DNA from: UBA5336 sp964415675
Lineage (GTDB): Bacteria > Pseudomonadota > Alphaproteobacteria > Caulobacterales > Hyphomonadaceae
DNA: 64,000 nucleotides
Direction of reading: 5' to 3'
Assembly: GCA_964415675.1 (NCBI GenBank)
Contig: CAYQBG010000006.1
Coordinates: 134,497-198,496, forward strand
Shown: one piece after another, positions 9,094 through 18,513 of the stretch
Position numbering within the stretch: position 1 is the stretch's first letter
Layout: every line of letters starts with the position of its first letter
Made by a program: the position numbers and the translations under genes
The notes under the pieces: generated by a model
Told to the model about the DNA's origin: nothing
The model's database searches: none
Seen by the model: only the letters and a program-made list of their open reading frames with translations

Positions 9094-9632
9094 TCACTGC
9101 CTCCCTGGATGATAGTGTTGCGAAGTTTGCGCCGCGCACGCGCCAGAAGGCTTTCAACCGCCTCAATGCTGATATCCATGATCTCGGCAGCCTCGATATT
9201 GGTCCGGCCCTCAAGCGCGCATAGGTGGATAACAGCCCTCTGGCGGTCCGGCAGCCCGTCCAGCGCGGCCTGCAGCCTCTTGAGCCTCTGGGTCTGGTCG
9301 AGCACTTCATCCGGTTTCAGCGCCCAATCCTCAAGATCAGGGGGTTCGGCCATCGCAGTTTCATGGTGTTTGCGCAGCCGGTCGCGGCAGAGATTCAGGG
9401 TCACACGGTAAATCCAGGTCGAGAATTTCGCCCGCGGCTCCCATCCGGGCAGGGCTTTCCAGGCGCGCAGGAAAGCTTCCTGCGTCACGTCCTCTGCCTC
9501 GGCATCATTGCGCAGCATCCGGCGCGCCAGGGCATAGGCCGCTGGCATATGGCGATTGACGAGCGCCGCCTGCGCCTGGCGATCGCCGGCAGCGGCCCTG
9601 GCAATCTGATCGGTTTCGCTGACATGGGACAC
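9090..9632 (-). CDS. ECF-type RNA polymerase sigma-70 factor
   Basis: A 180-residue sigma factor with regions 2 and 4 only. Region 2 contains DAEAEDVTQEAFLRAWKAL and a FSTWIYRVTLNLCRDRLRK segment (2.3-2.4). Region 4 has the LPDRQRAVIHLCALEG...AAEIMDISIEAVESLLARARRKLR helix-turn-helix that reads the -35 element. The start is taken as GTG at 9632, giving MSHVSETDQI; the frame stays open upstream to 9932, but that part lies antisense to nothing useful and overlaps the EF-hand gene. It probably directs its own operon and envelope-stress genes. It is followed by the probable anti-sigma gene with a 4-base overlap. Confidence 0.92.
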   Translation of the reverse strand: MSHVSETDQIARAAAGDRQAQAALVNRHMPAAYALARRMLRNDAEAEDVTQEAFLRAWKALPGWEPRAKFSTWIYRVTLNLCRDRLRKHHETAMAEPPDLEDWALKPDEVLDQTQRLKRLQAALDGLPDRQRAVIHLCALEGRTNIEAAEIMDISIEAVESLLARARRKLRNTIIQGGSE

Positions 9633-9759
9633 GCAAAGCTCTTGCTGGAATTCGGCCGGGCGCGGGAGCGGCGGGAGAGGTTTACAGGAAACGCCATCTC
9701 CCGCACCCGGTCGAAGCATCCGGGCCTTGCGGGGGAGATGCAAGGCCAGGCCTGTGGGC

Positions 9760-10242
9760 TTAGTCCCGCGTCCCGCGCCGCTCGCCACGCTTGCCACGAT
9801 GCTGACGCATCCTGTCCTTGGCGACACTGCGTTCGTCCTCTGTGATAACGCCGTCGCCATCCGTATCGACCCGATCGAACATTCTTTCAGCGCGGCCGCC
9901 AAACTCGTCCGGACCGATCGCACCATCGCCATCCGCGTCCATCATTTCGAACCGGCGCTGGGCGCGATCCGCCTGCCGACGCGCACGTTCGGTCTCGCGG
10001 AAGGCTTCCATCTCAGCGAAAGACACCGCCCCGTCGCCATTGGCATCGGCCTGCGCGAATTTTTCGGCCCGCTGGGCGTCAAGCTCTGCGCGCGTCACAT
10101 TTCCATCGCCGTTCGTATCGACCGCTTCCAGGCGTGACTGATGATGACCCGAACCGCGATGATGATCGGCAAATGCGACCAGACCGCCGGTCATCGTCAT
10201 AAGGCCGCCCGCAATGATTGCGAATTTCAGGGAATGGCTCAT
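9760..10242 (-). CDS. exported protein with four EF-hand calcium-binding loops
   Basis: A 160-residue protein with an N-terminal signal or anchor (residues 6-25), then a His-rich linker and four canonical 12-residue EF-hand loops beginning at residues 42 (DTNGDGNVTRAE), 66 (DANGDGAVSFAE), 102 (DADGDGAIGPDE) and 126 (DTDGDGVITEDE). All have Asp at positions 1, 3 and 5 and acidic residue at 12, so calcium binding is likely. The C-terminus is very basic. The start at 10242 is fixed by a good AAAGGAG ribosome-binding site 7 bases upstream. It lies 127 bases upstream of the ECF sigma gene on the same strand and may share its promoter region. The role is probably calcium sensing or buffering in the periplasm. 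Confidence 0.9.
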   Translation of the reverse strand: MSHSLKFAIIAGGLMTMTGGLVAFADHHRGSGHHQSRLEAVDTNGDGNVTRAELDAQRAEKFAQADANGDGAVSFAEMEAFRETERARRQADRAQRRFEMMDADGDGAIGPDEFGGRAERMFDRVDTDGDGVITEDERSVAKDRMRQHRGKRGERRGTRD

Positions 10243-10292
10243 TGTTGAACTCCTTTGCATTTAACCCCTACGCTGGATCAAACGCGCGAGAC

Positions 10293-13019
10293 TCAGCATT
10301 CCGTCGCTGGCGCTGCACATTTTTTCCTGTGAATGTCAGCGCCCGCCGTCTTGAGCTGCTCCAGGCGCGATTTCAGTGCCTCGAAATCATCTGCGCCGAC
10401 CGCGCGGCACAACCGGTTCTTCAACCCGCTGGAGAACCGCGTCTCATCGACGGCGTCACCAACCGCCAGTCGCAGAACCTGTTGCAGTGATTGCAGATAA
10501 GCGAGTGCGGATGACAGCGTCCCGGTCTCTTCGGGCGACAACCATCCAGCTTGTCCCAGGCCCTCCAGCGCATCTGCCGTGCCCGGCCTGACAAGATCCG
10601 CCCGACCCGATTGCAGCATACCCAGCTGGGCGACGAACTCGATATCAACAAGGCCGCCTGGCGCCAGTTTGAGATCCCAGAGGCCCTGCCCCGGGCGCTC
10701 GTCACGCAGACGCCGGCGCATATCAGCTACATCAGCCACAAGGCCCGGCCGGCCCGCACGCTCCGTGATCGCCCCGAGTGCGATCCCAAGAGCCGCATCG
10801 CCGAGTTCAGGACTGCCAGCCACTGCGCGCGAACGTGTCAGCGCCATATGCTCCCAGGTCCACGCCTCCTCCTTCTGATAGCGCTCGAATGCCGACAGGC
10901 GCACAGCGACAGGGCCCGACCGCCCTGACGGTCTCAGACGCATATCGACCTCATAGAGTGTACCCTCTGCCGTTGGTGCCGAGAGCGCCGTGATCAGGCG
11001 CTGGGTAAAGCGGGTAAACCAGGATTGGGCCTCGGCAAGAGCGTCCGCTTGCGGATCATAGATCACAATAATGTCCAGGTCCGATCCGGCTGTGAGTTCA
11101 CTCCCGCCATGCTTGCCCATGGCGAGAACCGACCAGCGACCGGGCGCAGCACCATGCCGGCGCGCAATCTCGCTCTCGGCTGCCGCGGCCATCTCCTGAA
11201 CGGTGTTATCGGCCAGCGCCGTCCAGGCAGTGGCTGCAGTGGCGGCATTCAGACGGCCATGCAAAAGTCGGTGGCCGATCAGGAAACTCTGGTCGCGGTG
11301 ATAGAGTCGCGCGGCGTCCATCGCCGTTTCGAATCCCAGCTCAGGGTCGATGCGCAGTTTCGGTGGCGGCTCGGTCGTCAGCAACGCTTCAAGCAATTCG
11401 GGACGCGCACCCAGCGTCCTGGCCAGGCGCGGAGCAAGCGCGAGGGTGACCACAAGATCATCAAGAATGTCCGGTTCAGCCAAGAGCATCGACAGGGTCT
11501 GCACGCCCGAGCGCAGGCTGGCGAAAAAGGTCGCGAAATGTCGGAAAGCGAGATCGGCCTCGCCTGTCTGCCCCATGAATTCCAGCAATGACGGAAGGAT
11601 CGCGGTGAGCAATTCCTGGCCCCTGCGGCTGCCGGTGGCAGGAACCGCGCCATGGTGCCACTGGCGGATCATGTCGATCACGCTGGCCGGATCGGAAAAT
11701 CCGAATCCGGCGAGCGTGCGCACCGTGCCCGGGTCGGTATCCACACCGGTGAAGACGAGATTGCCGCTAACCGCTTCAGCATGCCGGCGCTCCTCCTCGG
11801 CAAACAGGTCAGTATAGATGGCGTGCACGCCCCGGCGTGTCTTCCTCAGATCACAATCGAAGCGCGACAGGTCTTCATAGCCGCAAAGACGCGCCAAACT
11901 CCGGCGCTTGTCTTCATTGTCGGGAACATCATGCGTCTGTTCGTCATTGATCATCTGAACCCGGTGCTCGACACCGCGCAGGCTCTCATAGGCCGCGCTC
12001 AGCTCCTGGCGGATGACATCATCCACAACGCCTGCTTCCGTCAGAGCCGCGAGCGCCGCAAGGGTTTCGGACTGGCGAAGGCGGGCATCGCGTCCGCCAA
12101 GGATCAGCTGCTGAGTCTGGGCAAAAAACTCGATCTCGCGAATGCCGCCGGGGCCAAGTTTCACGTCCGGCGCGGGATCGGTCAGCGAAGGGTCGCCGGC
12201 AGACGTGTTGATCATACGCTTGATCGCGTGAATGTCAGACAAGGCCCAGTAGTCGAGATGCCGACGCCAGACAAAGGGGCGAATGACATCAAGGAAGTCA
12301 CTTCCGACCGCCTCGTCACCCGCGCAGATCCGACCCTTGATCCAGACCATTCGCTCCCAGTTTTGGCCGACACTCTCATAATAGAGCGCCGCCATCCGGG
12401 TCGACACAGCAACCGGTGTTGATCGCGGGTCCGGCCGCAAGCGCAGGTCTGTTCGAAAGACATAGCCCTCGGCAGTCTGCTCATCGAGGAGGCGCGCTGT
12501 GTCCCGGATCACACGCACCGCCGCATCACCCGGTTCCCGATCACCGCCGTCGAAAACATCGCGATCATAGAAGGCCGCGAGATCGATATCGCTCGAATAA
12601 TTGAGCTCATGGGCCCCCATCTTGCCGAGAGCGGCAATGAACAGACCCCTGCCCTCCAGCCCACGCGACCGGAGCGCAACCGCCAGCGCGGCCTTCACGC
12701 AGGCATCGGCCAGCAGGGTGATGGCACCGGTCACTTCGCCCAGGGACCAGACACCGGACAAGTCGGCGAGCGCGATGATCAGGTGCCCCTGGCGTTTGCA
12801 CCGCCGCAGGAGAATCGATGCCGCGTCGAGATCGCCTTCCTCGGATTCAATCTGCGAAATCGTCTCCAGCAGAACGGAAAAGGCAGGTTCACACGCCTCG
12901 GCATTCTCCGGCAGCCCGTCGTGATGGCGCTCGACAAGCCGTGCAAGATACACGGACTGCTCGGCGGCGAAGCGGACAACATCGCCAAAAACGGCGGCAA
13001 CGGGACGGATCTCGATCAT
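10293..13019 (-). CDS. glnE: bifunctional glutamine synthetase adenylyltransferase/adenylyl-removing enzyme
   Basis: A 908-residue protein with the duplicated nucleotidyltransferase architecture of GlnE. The N-terminal (deadenylylating) domain has GKMGAHELNYSSDIDLAAFYD with its two catalytic aspartates. The C-terminal (adenylylating) domain has MGKHGGSELTAGSDLDIIVIYD. GlnE switches glutamine synthetase activity by adding or removing AMP according to PII status. The length is slightly below the usual 930-1000. The order degP, response regulator, histidine kinase, glnE is a conserved alphaproteobacterial arrangement, which supports the call. Its start at 13019 lies 13 bases from the kinase stop, so it is the distal gene of that operon. 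Confidence 0.97.
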   Translation of the reverse strand: MIEIRPVAAVFGDVVRFAAEQSVYLARLVERHHDGLPENAEACEPAFSVLLETISQIESEEGDLDAASILLRRCKRQGHLIIALADLSGVWSLGEVTGAITLLADACVKAALAVALRSRGLEGRGLFIAALGKMGAHELNYSSDIDLAAFYDRDVFDGGDREPGDAAVRVIRDTARLLDEQTAEGYVFRTDLRLRPDPRSTPVAVSTRMAALYYESVGQNWERMVWIKGRICAGDEAVGSDFLDVIRPFVWRRHLDYWALSDIHAIKRMINTSAGDPSLTDPAPDVKLGPGGIREIEFFAQTQQLILGGRDARLRQSETLAALAALTEAGVVDDVIRQELSAAYESLRGVEHRVQMINDEQTHDVPDNEDKRRSLARLCGYEDLSRFDCDLRKTRRGVHAIYTDLFAEEERRHAEAVSGNLVFTGVDTDPGTVRTLAGFGFSDPASVIDMIRQWHHGAVPATGSRRGQELLTAILPSLLEFMGQTGEADLAFRHFATFFASLRSGVQTLSMLLAEPDILDDLVVTLALAPRLARTLGARPELLEALLTTEPPPKLRIDPELGFETAMDAARLYHRDQSFLIGHRLLHGRLNAATAATAWTALADNTVQEMAAAAESEIARRHGAAPGRWSVLAMGKHGGSELTAGSDLDIIVIYDPQADALAEAQSWFTRFTQRLITALSAPTAEGTLYEVDMRLRPSGRSGPVAVRLSAFERYQKEEAWTWEHMALTRSRAVAGSPELGDAALGIALGAITERAGRPGLVADVADMRRRLRDERPGQGLWDLKLAPGGLVDIEFVAQLGMLQSGRADLVRPGTADALEGLGQAGWLSPEETGTLSSALAYLQSLQQVLRLAVGDAVDETRFSSGLKNRLCRAVGADDFEALKSRLEQLKTAGADIHRKKCAAPATEC

Positions 13020-13032
13020 GGCGGCGAGCCTA

Positions 13033-14418
13033 TCAGGCCCGGCGCAGGCGCAAAACCGCCTTCAGCCCCGGGGCCTCATCCGGTCCGCCAGCGCTATGGA
13101 GTATCAGGCTCCCGCGATGGACGGTGGCCACAGCTTCGACAAGGGCGAGTCCAAGCCCCGATCCCTGCTGCGTACGCGCACTGTCGCCCCTGACAAATCG
13201 CTTCTTCACATCGTCGCGTTCAGATTCCGCAATACCTGGCCCGCTATCGGCGACAATGAGATCGATAAAGCCCTCTGCATCGCGCCGAGCGCCCACCGAG
13301 ATCCAGCCACCAGGCGGGGTATATTTGATCGCGTTTTCAATCAGGTTCGACATGGCCTGAGCGATCAGGCCGCGATCGCCCATAACATTCATGTTGCGCC
13401 CGGGCTCCACTTTGAAATCAAGCTCCGCCGCCTCGGCCACTGGCTCCAGAAATTCCGCGACATCAGACAGGACTTCGCTTGCATCCATCCGCACCAGACG
13501 TCCCTCGGTCCCCGCCCCGAGACGTGCCAGGCGCAGGATGGCATCGAAAGTCGAGAGAACCTGATCGACCTCGTCGATAGTAAGGCGCAAAGCTGATTCC
13601 GCATCGATCGTGTCCAACGGCCGCGCCAGTGCCGCCTCCAGCCGGTTGCGCATCCGTGACAATGGAGAGCGCAGATCATGCGCGATCGAATCTCCGGTGT
13701 GTCGGCTATCTCGCACGAGGTTTTCCAGCCGGTCCAGCATCGAATTCATCCGTTCGGCAAGCCGGTCGAACTCATCGTCCCAGATGCGCAGCGGCGCACG
13801 CTGGGACAGGTCGCCAGCCATCACCGCCTCCGCTGTCTGGACAAGTTCCTCCGCGCGGCGTGCCACGGATCGCGAGATCAGGACCCCGCCAAGCAGGGAC
13901 AGCAAGAGCCCCACAGCGGCCGCTGTATACACCGCCAGGGTGATCCGCCGCGTGATCACACTGCGTTCGCCCGCATCGAAGGCCACCAGAAGCCTGGCTT
14001 CATTGCCGAGCTCGATAATCCGGCCCTCGGCATTGACGACCATCTTCGACCCGTCAGGCCGGCGTGCATCAATCTCGAACGTGACCTTCCCGATATTTTC
14101 GCTCGGCAGGCCGGAAAGGTCACCGGACAGTTTGATGCCCGACGGCGTCTCCAATTGGTAGAGGAAATACCGGTCCGGCGCCGAGGCCCGCTCGATCAGG
14201 GACTGGCTGACGCGCGACAGGCCGCCATCCTGATAGGCGCGCTCTATGGAATCGATCTCGGCATTGATGCGCGCGTCGGTCTGGTTGCTCATATAACCGA
14301 CGGTCGAGACATAGAGATATCCAAGCAACGCTGCTGAATAGAGCGCGATCAGAACGGCATAAAGCAGCGACAGACGAAATGTCGTCGTCCGCGCAAAGGC
14401 CGGCAGGCGGAACCTCAT
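13033..14418 (-). CDS. sensor histidine kinase (HAMP, HisKA, HATPase)
   Basis: A 461-residue inner-membrane kinase with two transmembrane helices (about residues 15-35 and 160-182) around a periplasmic sensor of about 130 residues. A HAMP linker follows, then an H-box with phospho-acceptor histidine in SIAHDLRSPLSRMRNRLE, the N-box LIENAIKYTPPGG and G-boxes DSGPGIAE and GSGLGLALV. It forms a pair with the OmpR-type regulator immediately upstream (4-base overlap). In rhizobia the equivalent pair downstream of degP is FeuQ/FeuP, so a FeuQ-like role in envelope or osmotic signalling is possible but unproven. The ligand is unknown. Confidence 0.93.
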   Translation of the reverse strand: MRFRLPAFARTTTFRLSLLYAVLIALYSAALLGYLYVSTVGYMSNQTDARINAEIDSIERAYQDGGLSRVSQSLIERASAPDRYFLYQLETPSGIKLSGDLSGLPSENIGKVTFEIDARRPDGSKMVVNAEGRIIELGNEARLLVAFDAGERSVITRRITLAVYTAAAVGLLLSLLGGVLISRSVARRAEELVQTAEAVMAGDLSQRAPLRIWDDEFDRLAERMNSMLDRLENLVRDSRHTGDSIAHDLRSPLSRMRNRLEAALARPLDTIDAESALRLTIDEVDQVLSTFDAILRLARLGAGTEGRLVRMDASEVLSDVAEFLEPVAEAAELDFKVEPGRNMNVMGDRGLIAQAMSNLIENAIKYTPPGGWISVGARRDAEGFIDLIVADSGPGIAESERDDVKKRFVRGDSARTQQGSGLGLALVEAVATVHRGSLILHSAGGPDEAPGLKAVLRLRRA

Positions 14419-15086
14419 GCCTGAAGGCGGTAGCCTTCGCCACGTACCGTATGCAGGAGCTGTTCATCGAAGTCCTTGTCGATCTTCGAGCGTAGCCGGG
14501 ACACGTGGACATCGATCACATTGGTCTGAGGGTCAAAGTGATAGTCCCACACTTTTTCCAGCAGCATCTTGCGTGTGACCACCTGACCGGCATTGCGCAT
14601 GAGATATTCCAGGAGCCGGAACTCGCGAGGCTGGAGATCAATTTTCTGATCGCCGCGCACCACCTTGCGCGCCAGCAGGTCCATTGTCAGGTCACCCGCC
14701 TTGAGGACAGTTACGGGGACCTCACCTGTCTGGCGCCTGCCAAGCGTCTCGATCCGTGCAACGAGTTCGGCGGGGGCGAACGGCTTGGCAAGATAATCAT
14801 CCCCGCCGGCACGCAAGCCCTCGACGCGATTCTCGACATCCGAAAGCGCTGTCAGGAAAAGCGCCGGCGAGGTACCGCCGCCCTCGCGATATTCCCGCAC
14901 GAGCGTCAGCCCATCCTTTTGCGGCAGCATGCGATCAACGACCATGACATCATAGTCACTGGTCCTCGCCTTTTCGAGGCCCGCCACGCCATCATGGATA
15001 AGGTCTGCCTCATAGCCGGCCTCTGCGAGAACCTGCGAGATGAACTGAGCGCTTTCGCGGTCGTCCTCGATCACCAGAATACGCAT
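14415..15086 (-). CDS. OmpR/PhoB-family response regulator (FeuP-like position)
   Basis: A 223-residue regulator. The receiver domain has the acidic pair EDD near residue 8, the phospho-acceptor aspartate in VMVVDRMLP (D51 region), the conserved threonine in LFLTALSD and lysine in YLAKPF. The winged-helix output domain is recognisable from LQPREFRLLEYLMRNAG and VIDVHVSRLRSKID. It overlaps the kinase gene by 4 bases and lies 32 bases after degP on the same strand. By synteny it matches the regulator that follows degP in many alphaproteobacteria. The target genes cannot be read from this window. Confidence 0.94.
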   Translation of the reverse strand: MRILVIEDDRESAQFISQVLAEAGYEADLIHDGVAGLEKARTSDYDVMVVDRMLPQKDGLTLVREYREGGGTSPALFLTALSDVENRVEGLRAGGDDYLAKPFAPAELVARIETLGRRQTGEVPVTVLKAGDLTMDLLARKVVRGDQKIDLQPREFRLLEYLMRNAGQVVTRKMLLEKVWDYHFDPQTNVIDVHVSRLRSKIDKDFDEQLLHTVRGEGYRLQA

Positions 15087-15118
15087 GAATGTCTTACTCC
15101 TCGCGCGTTTTGCGCCGC

Positions 15119-16660
15119 TTATTCCTCAACCGCGATCGGCACGGTCATGAAGGTTGTCACTTCGCCCGCACGCACGGCCAGAAGGACATTGTTTCGACCA
15201 CGGCTGCGTGCCTCATCAATTGCGCCCTCAACGGCGGAGGCCGATCCGACCGGCGTGCCATTGACTTCGAGGATCGCCATACCGGCGCGCAGACCGGCTT
15301 CCCGCAGAGGCGAATCGCTGGCGAGATCGGTAATCACCACCCCGCGCTCATTCGCCCGCAGGCCGAGAGTCTCCCGCGTCTCCTCGTCGAGTGGAGCAAG
15401 CCGCGCGCCGAGCGGGCCTTCGGCACCATCGCCGGATGTTTCGCCGTCACCATTGCCCGTGGAGGCGGTATAGGGATCCTCAGGGCGTTCGCCGACCTTC
15501 ACCTTGAGCGTTTGGCGCTGCCCGTCGCGCAGAATCGTGAACCGGTTGGACGAGCCTGCAATAAGGCGACCGACTTCGCGTGTCAGCGCTGTGGCATCGC
15601 CGACCGTCTTGCCGTTGACGGACACGATAATGTCGCCGCGCCGCATGCCGGCATCGGCGGCCGGACCTTCCATATTGACGTCAGCCACGATCGCGCCTCC
15701 ATCGGCATCAAGCCCCTGCGCCTCGGCCATGTCCTCGGTCAGGTCCTGGATCACCACGCCAAGCCAGCCACGCGACACCCGGCCATCTTTGATGAGGGTA
15801 TCGGTGATATCCCTCGCAAGATCGGACGGAATCGCGAAGCCGATCCCGACTGATCCGCCCGTGGGAGAAAATATTGCCGTGTTCACGCCGATGACATTGC
15901 CATCGAGATCGAAGGTGGGCCCGCCCGAATTGCCGCGATTGATGGCCGCGTCGATCTGCAGGAAGTCGGTATAAGTGCTCGACCTGCCCAGCTGGTCGCG
16001 CCGACCCAGCGCCGACACGATCCCGGCCGTCGCAGTGCCGCCAAGTCCATAAGGGTTGCCGAGCGCCACCACCCAGTCGCCGCGCCGCAGGTCAGGGGTA
16101 TCGGCAAACCGCACATAAGGAAAATCCTCACGGCCATCTTCCACCTTGATGACAGCGAGATCCGTCTGCGGGTCCGTACCAACCATTTCGGCTTCGAGTT
16201 CGCGACCATCTTCCAGCACGACCTGAATCTCGGTCGCGCCATCGATGACGTGATTATTGGTCACGATGTAGCCATCCGCTGTAATGAAGAAGCCCGAGCC
16301 GAGTGCACGGGCTTCCTCCGTGCGGGGTTGGCGGTCGCCGTCTTCACCAGGCTCGCCGAAACGACGGTCCATGAAATCCTCAAAGCCCGGCATGTCGCGG
16401 AACCGGTCCATGAACCGTTCCATATCGGCAAGGCTCGTCACCTCTCGCTCGGAGACAACATTGACACTGACCACCGCAGGGCTGACCCGTTCGATCAGGT
16501 CGGCAAAGCTTATCGGCGCATCATTCGGAGTCTCGATCTTGATCGGGCGCGCATCCGCCGGCTGCAGGATCTGCGGCCCGAAGCTGAAGGCTGCCATCGC
16601 GGCAGCGCCAGTCAGTCCAGCGATCATTGCCTGTGGAGAAATTCCGAACCTGTCCGTCAT
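15119..16660 (-). CDS. degP: periplasmic serine protease/chaperone DegP (HtrA)
   Basis: A 513-residue Do-family protease with an N-terminal anchor or signal (hydrophobic residues 9-33). The trypsin-like domain has catalytic histidine in TNNHVIDGA, aspartate in TDLAVIKVE and serine in GNSGGPTF. It is followed by two PDZ domains; the first contains GWLGVVIQDLTEDMA and the second LRANERGVVITDL with AGLRAGMAILEVNG. It degrades and refolds misfolded envelope proteins. The location after the ccm genes (cycHJKL-degP) is a classic alphaproteobacterial arrangement. The gap to the upstream hydrolase gene is 87 bases. Confidence 0.95.
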   Translation of the reverse strand: MTDRFGISPQAMIAGLTGAAAMAAFSFGPQILQPADARPIKIETPNDAPISFADLIERVSPAVVSVNVVSEREVTSLADMERFMDRFRDMPGFEDFMDRRFGEPGEDGDRQPRTEEARALGSGFFITADGYIVTNNHVIDGATEIQVVLEDGRELEAEMVGTDPQTDLAVIKVEDGREDFPYVRFADTPDLRRGDWVVALGNPYGLGGTATAGIVSALGRRDQLGRSSTYTDFLQIDAAINRGNSGGPTFDLDGNVIGVNTAIFSPTGGSVGIGFAIPSDLARDITDTLIKDGRVSRGWLGVVIQDLTEDMAEAQGLDADGGAIVADVNMEGPAADAGMRRGDIIVSVNGKTVGDATALTREVGRLIAGSSNRFTILRDGQRQTLKVKVGERPEDPYTASTGNGDGETSGDGAEGPLGARLAPLDEETRETLGLRANERGVVITDLASDSPLREAGLRAGMAILEVNGTPVGSASAVEGAIDEARSRGRNNVLLAVRAGEVTTFMTVPIAVEE

Positions 16661-16747
16661 ATCGTCTCAAACTCCTCAAATTCGCATCACGAAGATGCAT
16701 TTAATGTTTCTAGCCAGTCGCAAAAGCAGTTGGGCATTAAACATCAT

Positions 16748-17989
16748 TTAGCTAGTGTTTTCCTGCCTTTCGGACAGCCGCGTGCGAATATGGACCTGTT
16801 CCTCAAGAGTCTTGTGCACGGGACATTTGTCTGCAATCTCCAGCAGCCTTTGGCGCTGATCCCGGTCGAGATCACCAGAAATCGAAATCTCGCGCTCGAA
16901 AATGTCAATCTTGCGGCCTTTCTCGCAATCGCTGCAGTCCTCGGCATGATCCTTGGCATGAGAAAGGGACACGGACACGCGCTCCAGCGGCCAGCCCTTG
17001 CGCTCGGCATACATGCGCAAAGTCATGGATGTGCACGCTCCCAGACCTGCCGTGACCAGTTGGTAGGGGTCCGGGCCGCGCCCGCCGCCGCCGACCGATG
17101 GCGGCTCGTCGGCGAGCAACCGGTGCTCGCCGATAACGACTTCATTCTCATAACGCCCGCCACCGGTCTCACTTACCACTATCTCCCGGGAACCCGCTTC
17201 TTCTCGCTGCGGCTGATCCTTGTCCGGCGAGGCCGAATAGCGAGCCGACCAGGCCGCAATCATCTCAGCGGCGAAATGCGCATCCCGCTCGGCGCTCAGG
17301 AGGTGATCGGCTCCGTCGAGCCCGATGAAACTCTTGGGGTGTCTGGCTGACACGAACAGGCCGGTGGCGTTTTCGATCCCGACCGTCTGGTCAGTCGGCG
17401 AATGCAGGATGAGGAGCGCCGAGCCTAGCGTGCCGGCTGCTTCGCGCACTCGGGCACCGCGAACATCTTCGAGAAACTGCTTCCTGATCGTGAAAGGCCG
17501 CCCGGCCAGCGAGACCTCGGCTTCGCCTTTCTCCTCAATCTCATCGACATGCACGTGGAAAGCCTGAACAACATGGTCGGCATCGGATGGTGCGCCGATC
17601 GTGGCCACAGCCTTCACGCTGTCGATCTGGTGTGCCGCCATGATCGCCGCCGCCCCGCCAAGGGAGTGTCCGATAAGGATGTGCGGGCCGCCGATATTGG
17701 TCCCCAGCCAGCGGGCGGCAGCCAGAAGGTCCTCGATATTCGTCGAAAAATTCGTGTTGGCGAAATCGCCTTCCGAATGGCCAAGACCGGTAAAGTCGAA
17801 GCGAAGCACCGCGATCCCTTTTTCGGCGAGCCGGCGAGCGATCCGGTGTGCGGCGTGAATATCCTTGGAACAGGAAAAACAATGAGCAAACAGGGCGACG
17901 GCGCGAGGCGACGTCTCGGGCATGTCCAGACGCGCCGCGAGTGTCTGCCCGGCTGTGCCTTCAAATTCGATCCGACCTGCTTTCGACAT
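16748..17989 (-). CDS. bifunctional alpha/beta-hydrolase - OsmC fusion protein
   Basis: A 413-residue cytoplasmic protein made of two domains. Residues 1-250 are a serine hydrolase with nucleophile elbow GHSLGGAAA, an upstream oxyanion region FAHCFSCSKD and a catalytic histidine in DGADHLL. After a charged linker (about 255-280), residues 280-413 are an OsmC/Ohr-type peroxiredoxin-like domain with the paired cysteines GLGACTSMTL and KCPVHKTLE. The OsmC part would reduce organic hydroperoxides; the hydrolase part may release or repair esters. The ATG at 17989 is preceded by AGGAG at good spacing; an in-frame upstream start at 18058 is less likely. This fusion is a known architecture. Confidence 0.92.
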   Translation of the reverse strand: MSKAGRIEFEGTAGQTLAARLDMPETSPRAVALFAHCFSCSKDIHAAHRIARRLAEKGIAVLRFDFTGLGHSEGDFANTNFSTNIEDLLAAARWLGTNIGGPHILIGHSLGGAAAIMAAHQIDSVKAVATIGAPSDADHVVQAFHVHVDEIEEKGEAEVSLAGRPFTIRKQFLEDVRGARVREAAGTLGSALLILHSPTDQTVGIENATGLFVSARHPKSFIGLDGADHLLSAERDAHFAAEMIAAWSARYSASPDKDQPQREEAGSREIVVSETGGGRYENEVVIGEHRLLADEPPSVGGGGRGPDPYQLVTAGLGACTSMTLRMYAERKGWPLERVSVSLSHAKDHAEDCSDCEKGRKIDIFEREISISGDLDRDQRQRLLEIADKCPVHKTLEEQVHIRTRLSERQENTS

Positions 17990-18085
17990 GTCCAACTCCT
18001 GCCTGACCTGATTCATACCGGCCTGACATGGGTACACGTTCCCTCGCATGGGAGTCACATTCTCGTGCAGCGCAGTCGCGCAAGC

Positions 18086-18502
18086 CTAAGGGTCCTGAAG
18101 CGTTTCGGGCGCAACCGCCTCGACCGGCTTGTCGCTCCCGGCCCGGCTGCGCGCGATCGCCAAACCGGCGCCAGCCCCGACGAGCAGGAAGAGAAATGGC
18201 GTTCCCCACAGGATCCAGCCCGCAATACCGCCGCTCTCCGGGCGAAACAGCACAAACTCACCATAGCGGTCGGCGAACCAGTCTCGCACTTCGGTATCGC
18301 TCGCGCCTTCGGCAATCATGTTGCGCACCCGCTCGCGCATTGTTGTGGCGATATCCGATGCGGACTGTGAGATCGGTTCATTCTCGCAGGCCACGCAGCG
18401 AATCTCGCGCATCAGGGCCTGAGCGCGCGCCTCTTCCGCATCGGTCAGCGTGACTCCATTGGCCATGAAGGCCCACAGGATGGATGCGATGATCGTTTTC
18501 AC
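18086..18502 (-). CDS. ccmH: cytochrome c maturation protein CcmH (CycL)
   Basis: A 138-residue protein with signal sequence (residues 2-16), the redox motif in IRCVACENEPISQS (CXXC reading RCVAC) and a C-terminal transmembrane helix (GWILWGTPFLFLLVGAGAGLAIA). CcmH reduces the apocytochrome haem-binding cysteines in the periplasm and works with CcmF. It starts 11 bases after the ccmF stop. It lies at the end of ccmI-ccmE-ccmF-ccmH, matching the rhizobial cycHJKL order. No ccmG/dsbE thioredoxin gene lies between ccmF and ccmH. Confidence 0.94.
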   Translation of the reverse strand: MKTIIASILWAFMANGVTLTDAEEARAQALMREIRCVACENEPISQSASDIATTMRERVRNMIAEGASDTEVRDWFADRYGEFVLFRPESGGIAGWILWGTPFLFLLVGAGAGLAIARSRAGSDKPVEAVAPETLQDP

Positions 18503-18513
18503 GCCGAGACCTC

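Noticed and set aside
11652..12422. Plus-strand open frame of 256 codons inside glnE
   Set aside because: It is antisense to glnE, whose two nucleotidyltransferase motifs are intact; composition matches a mirror frame.
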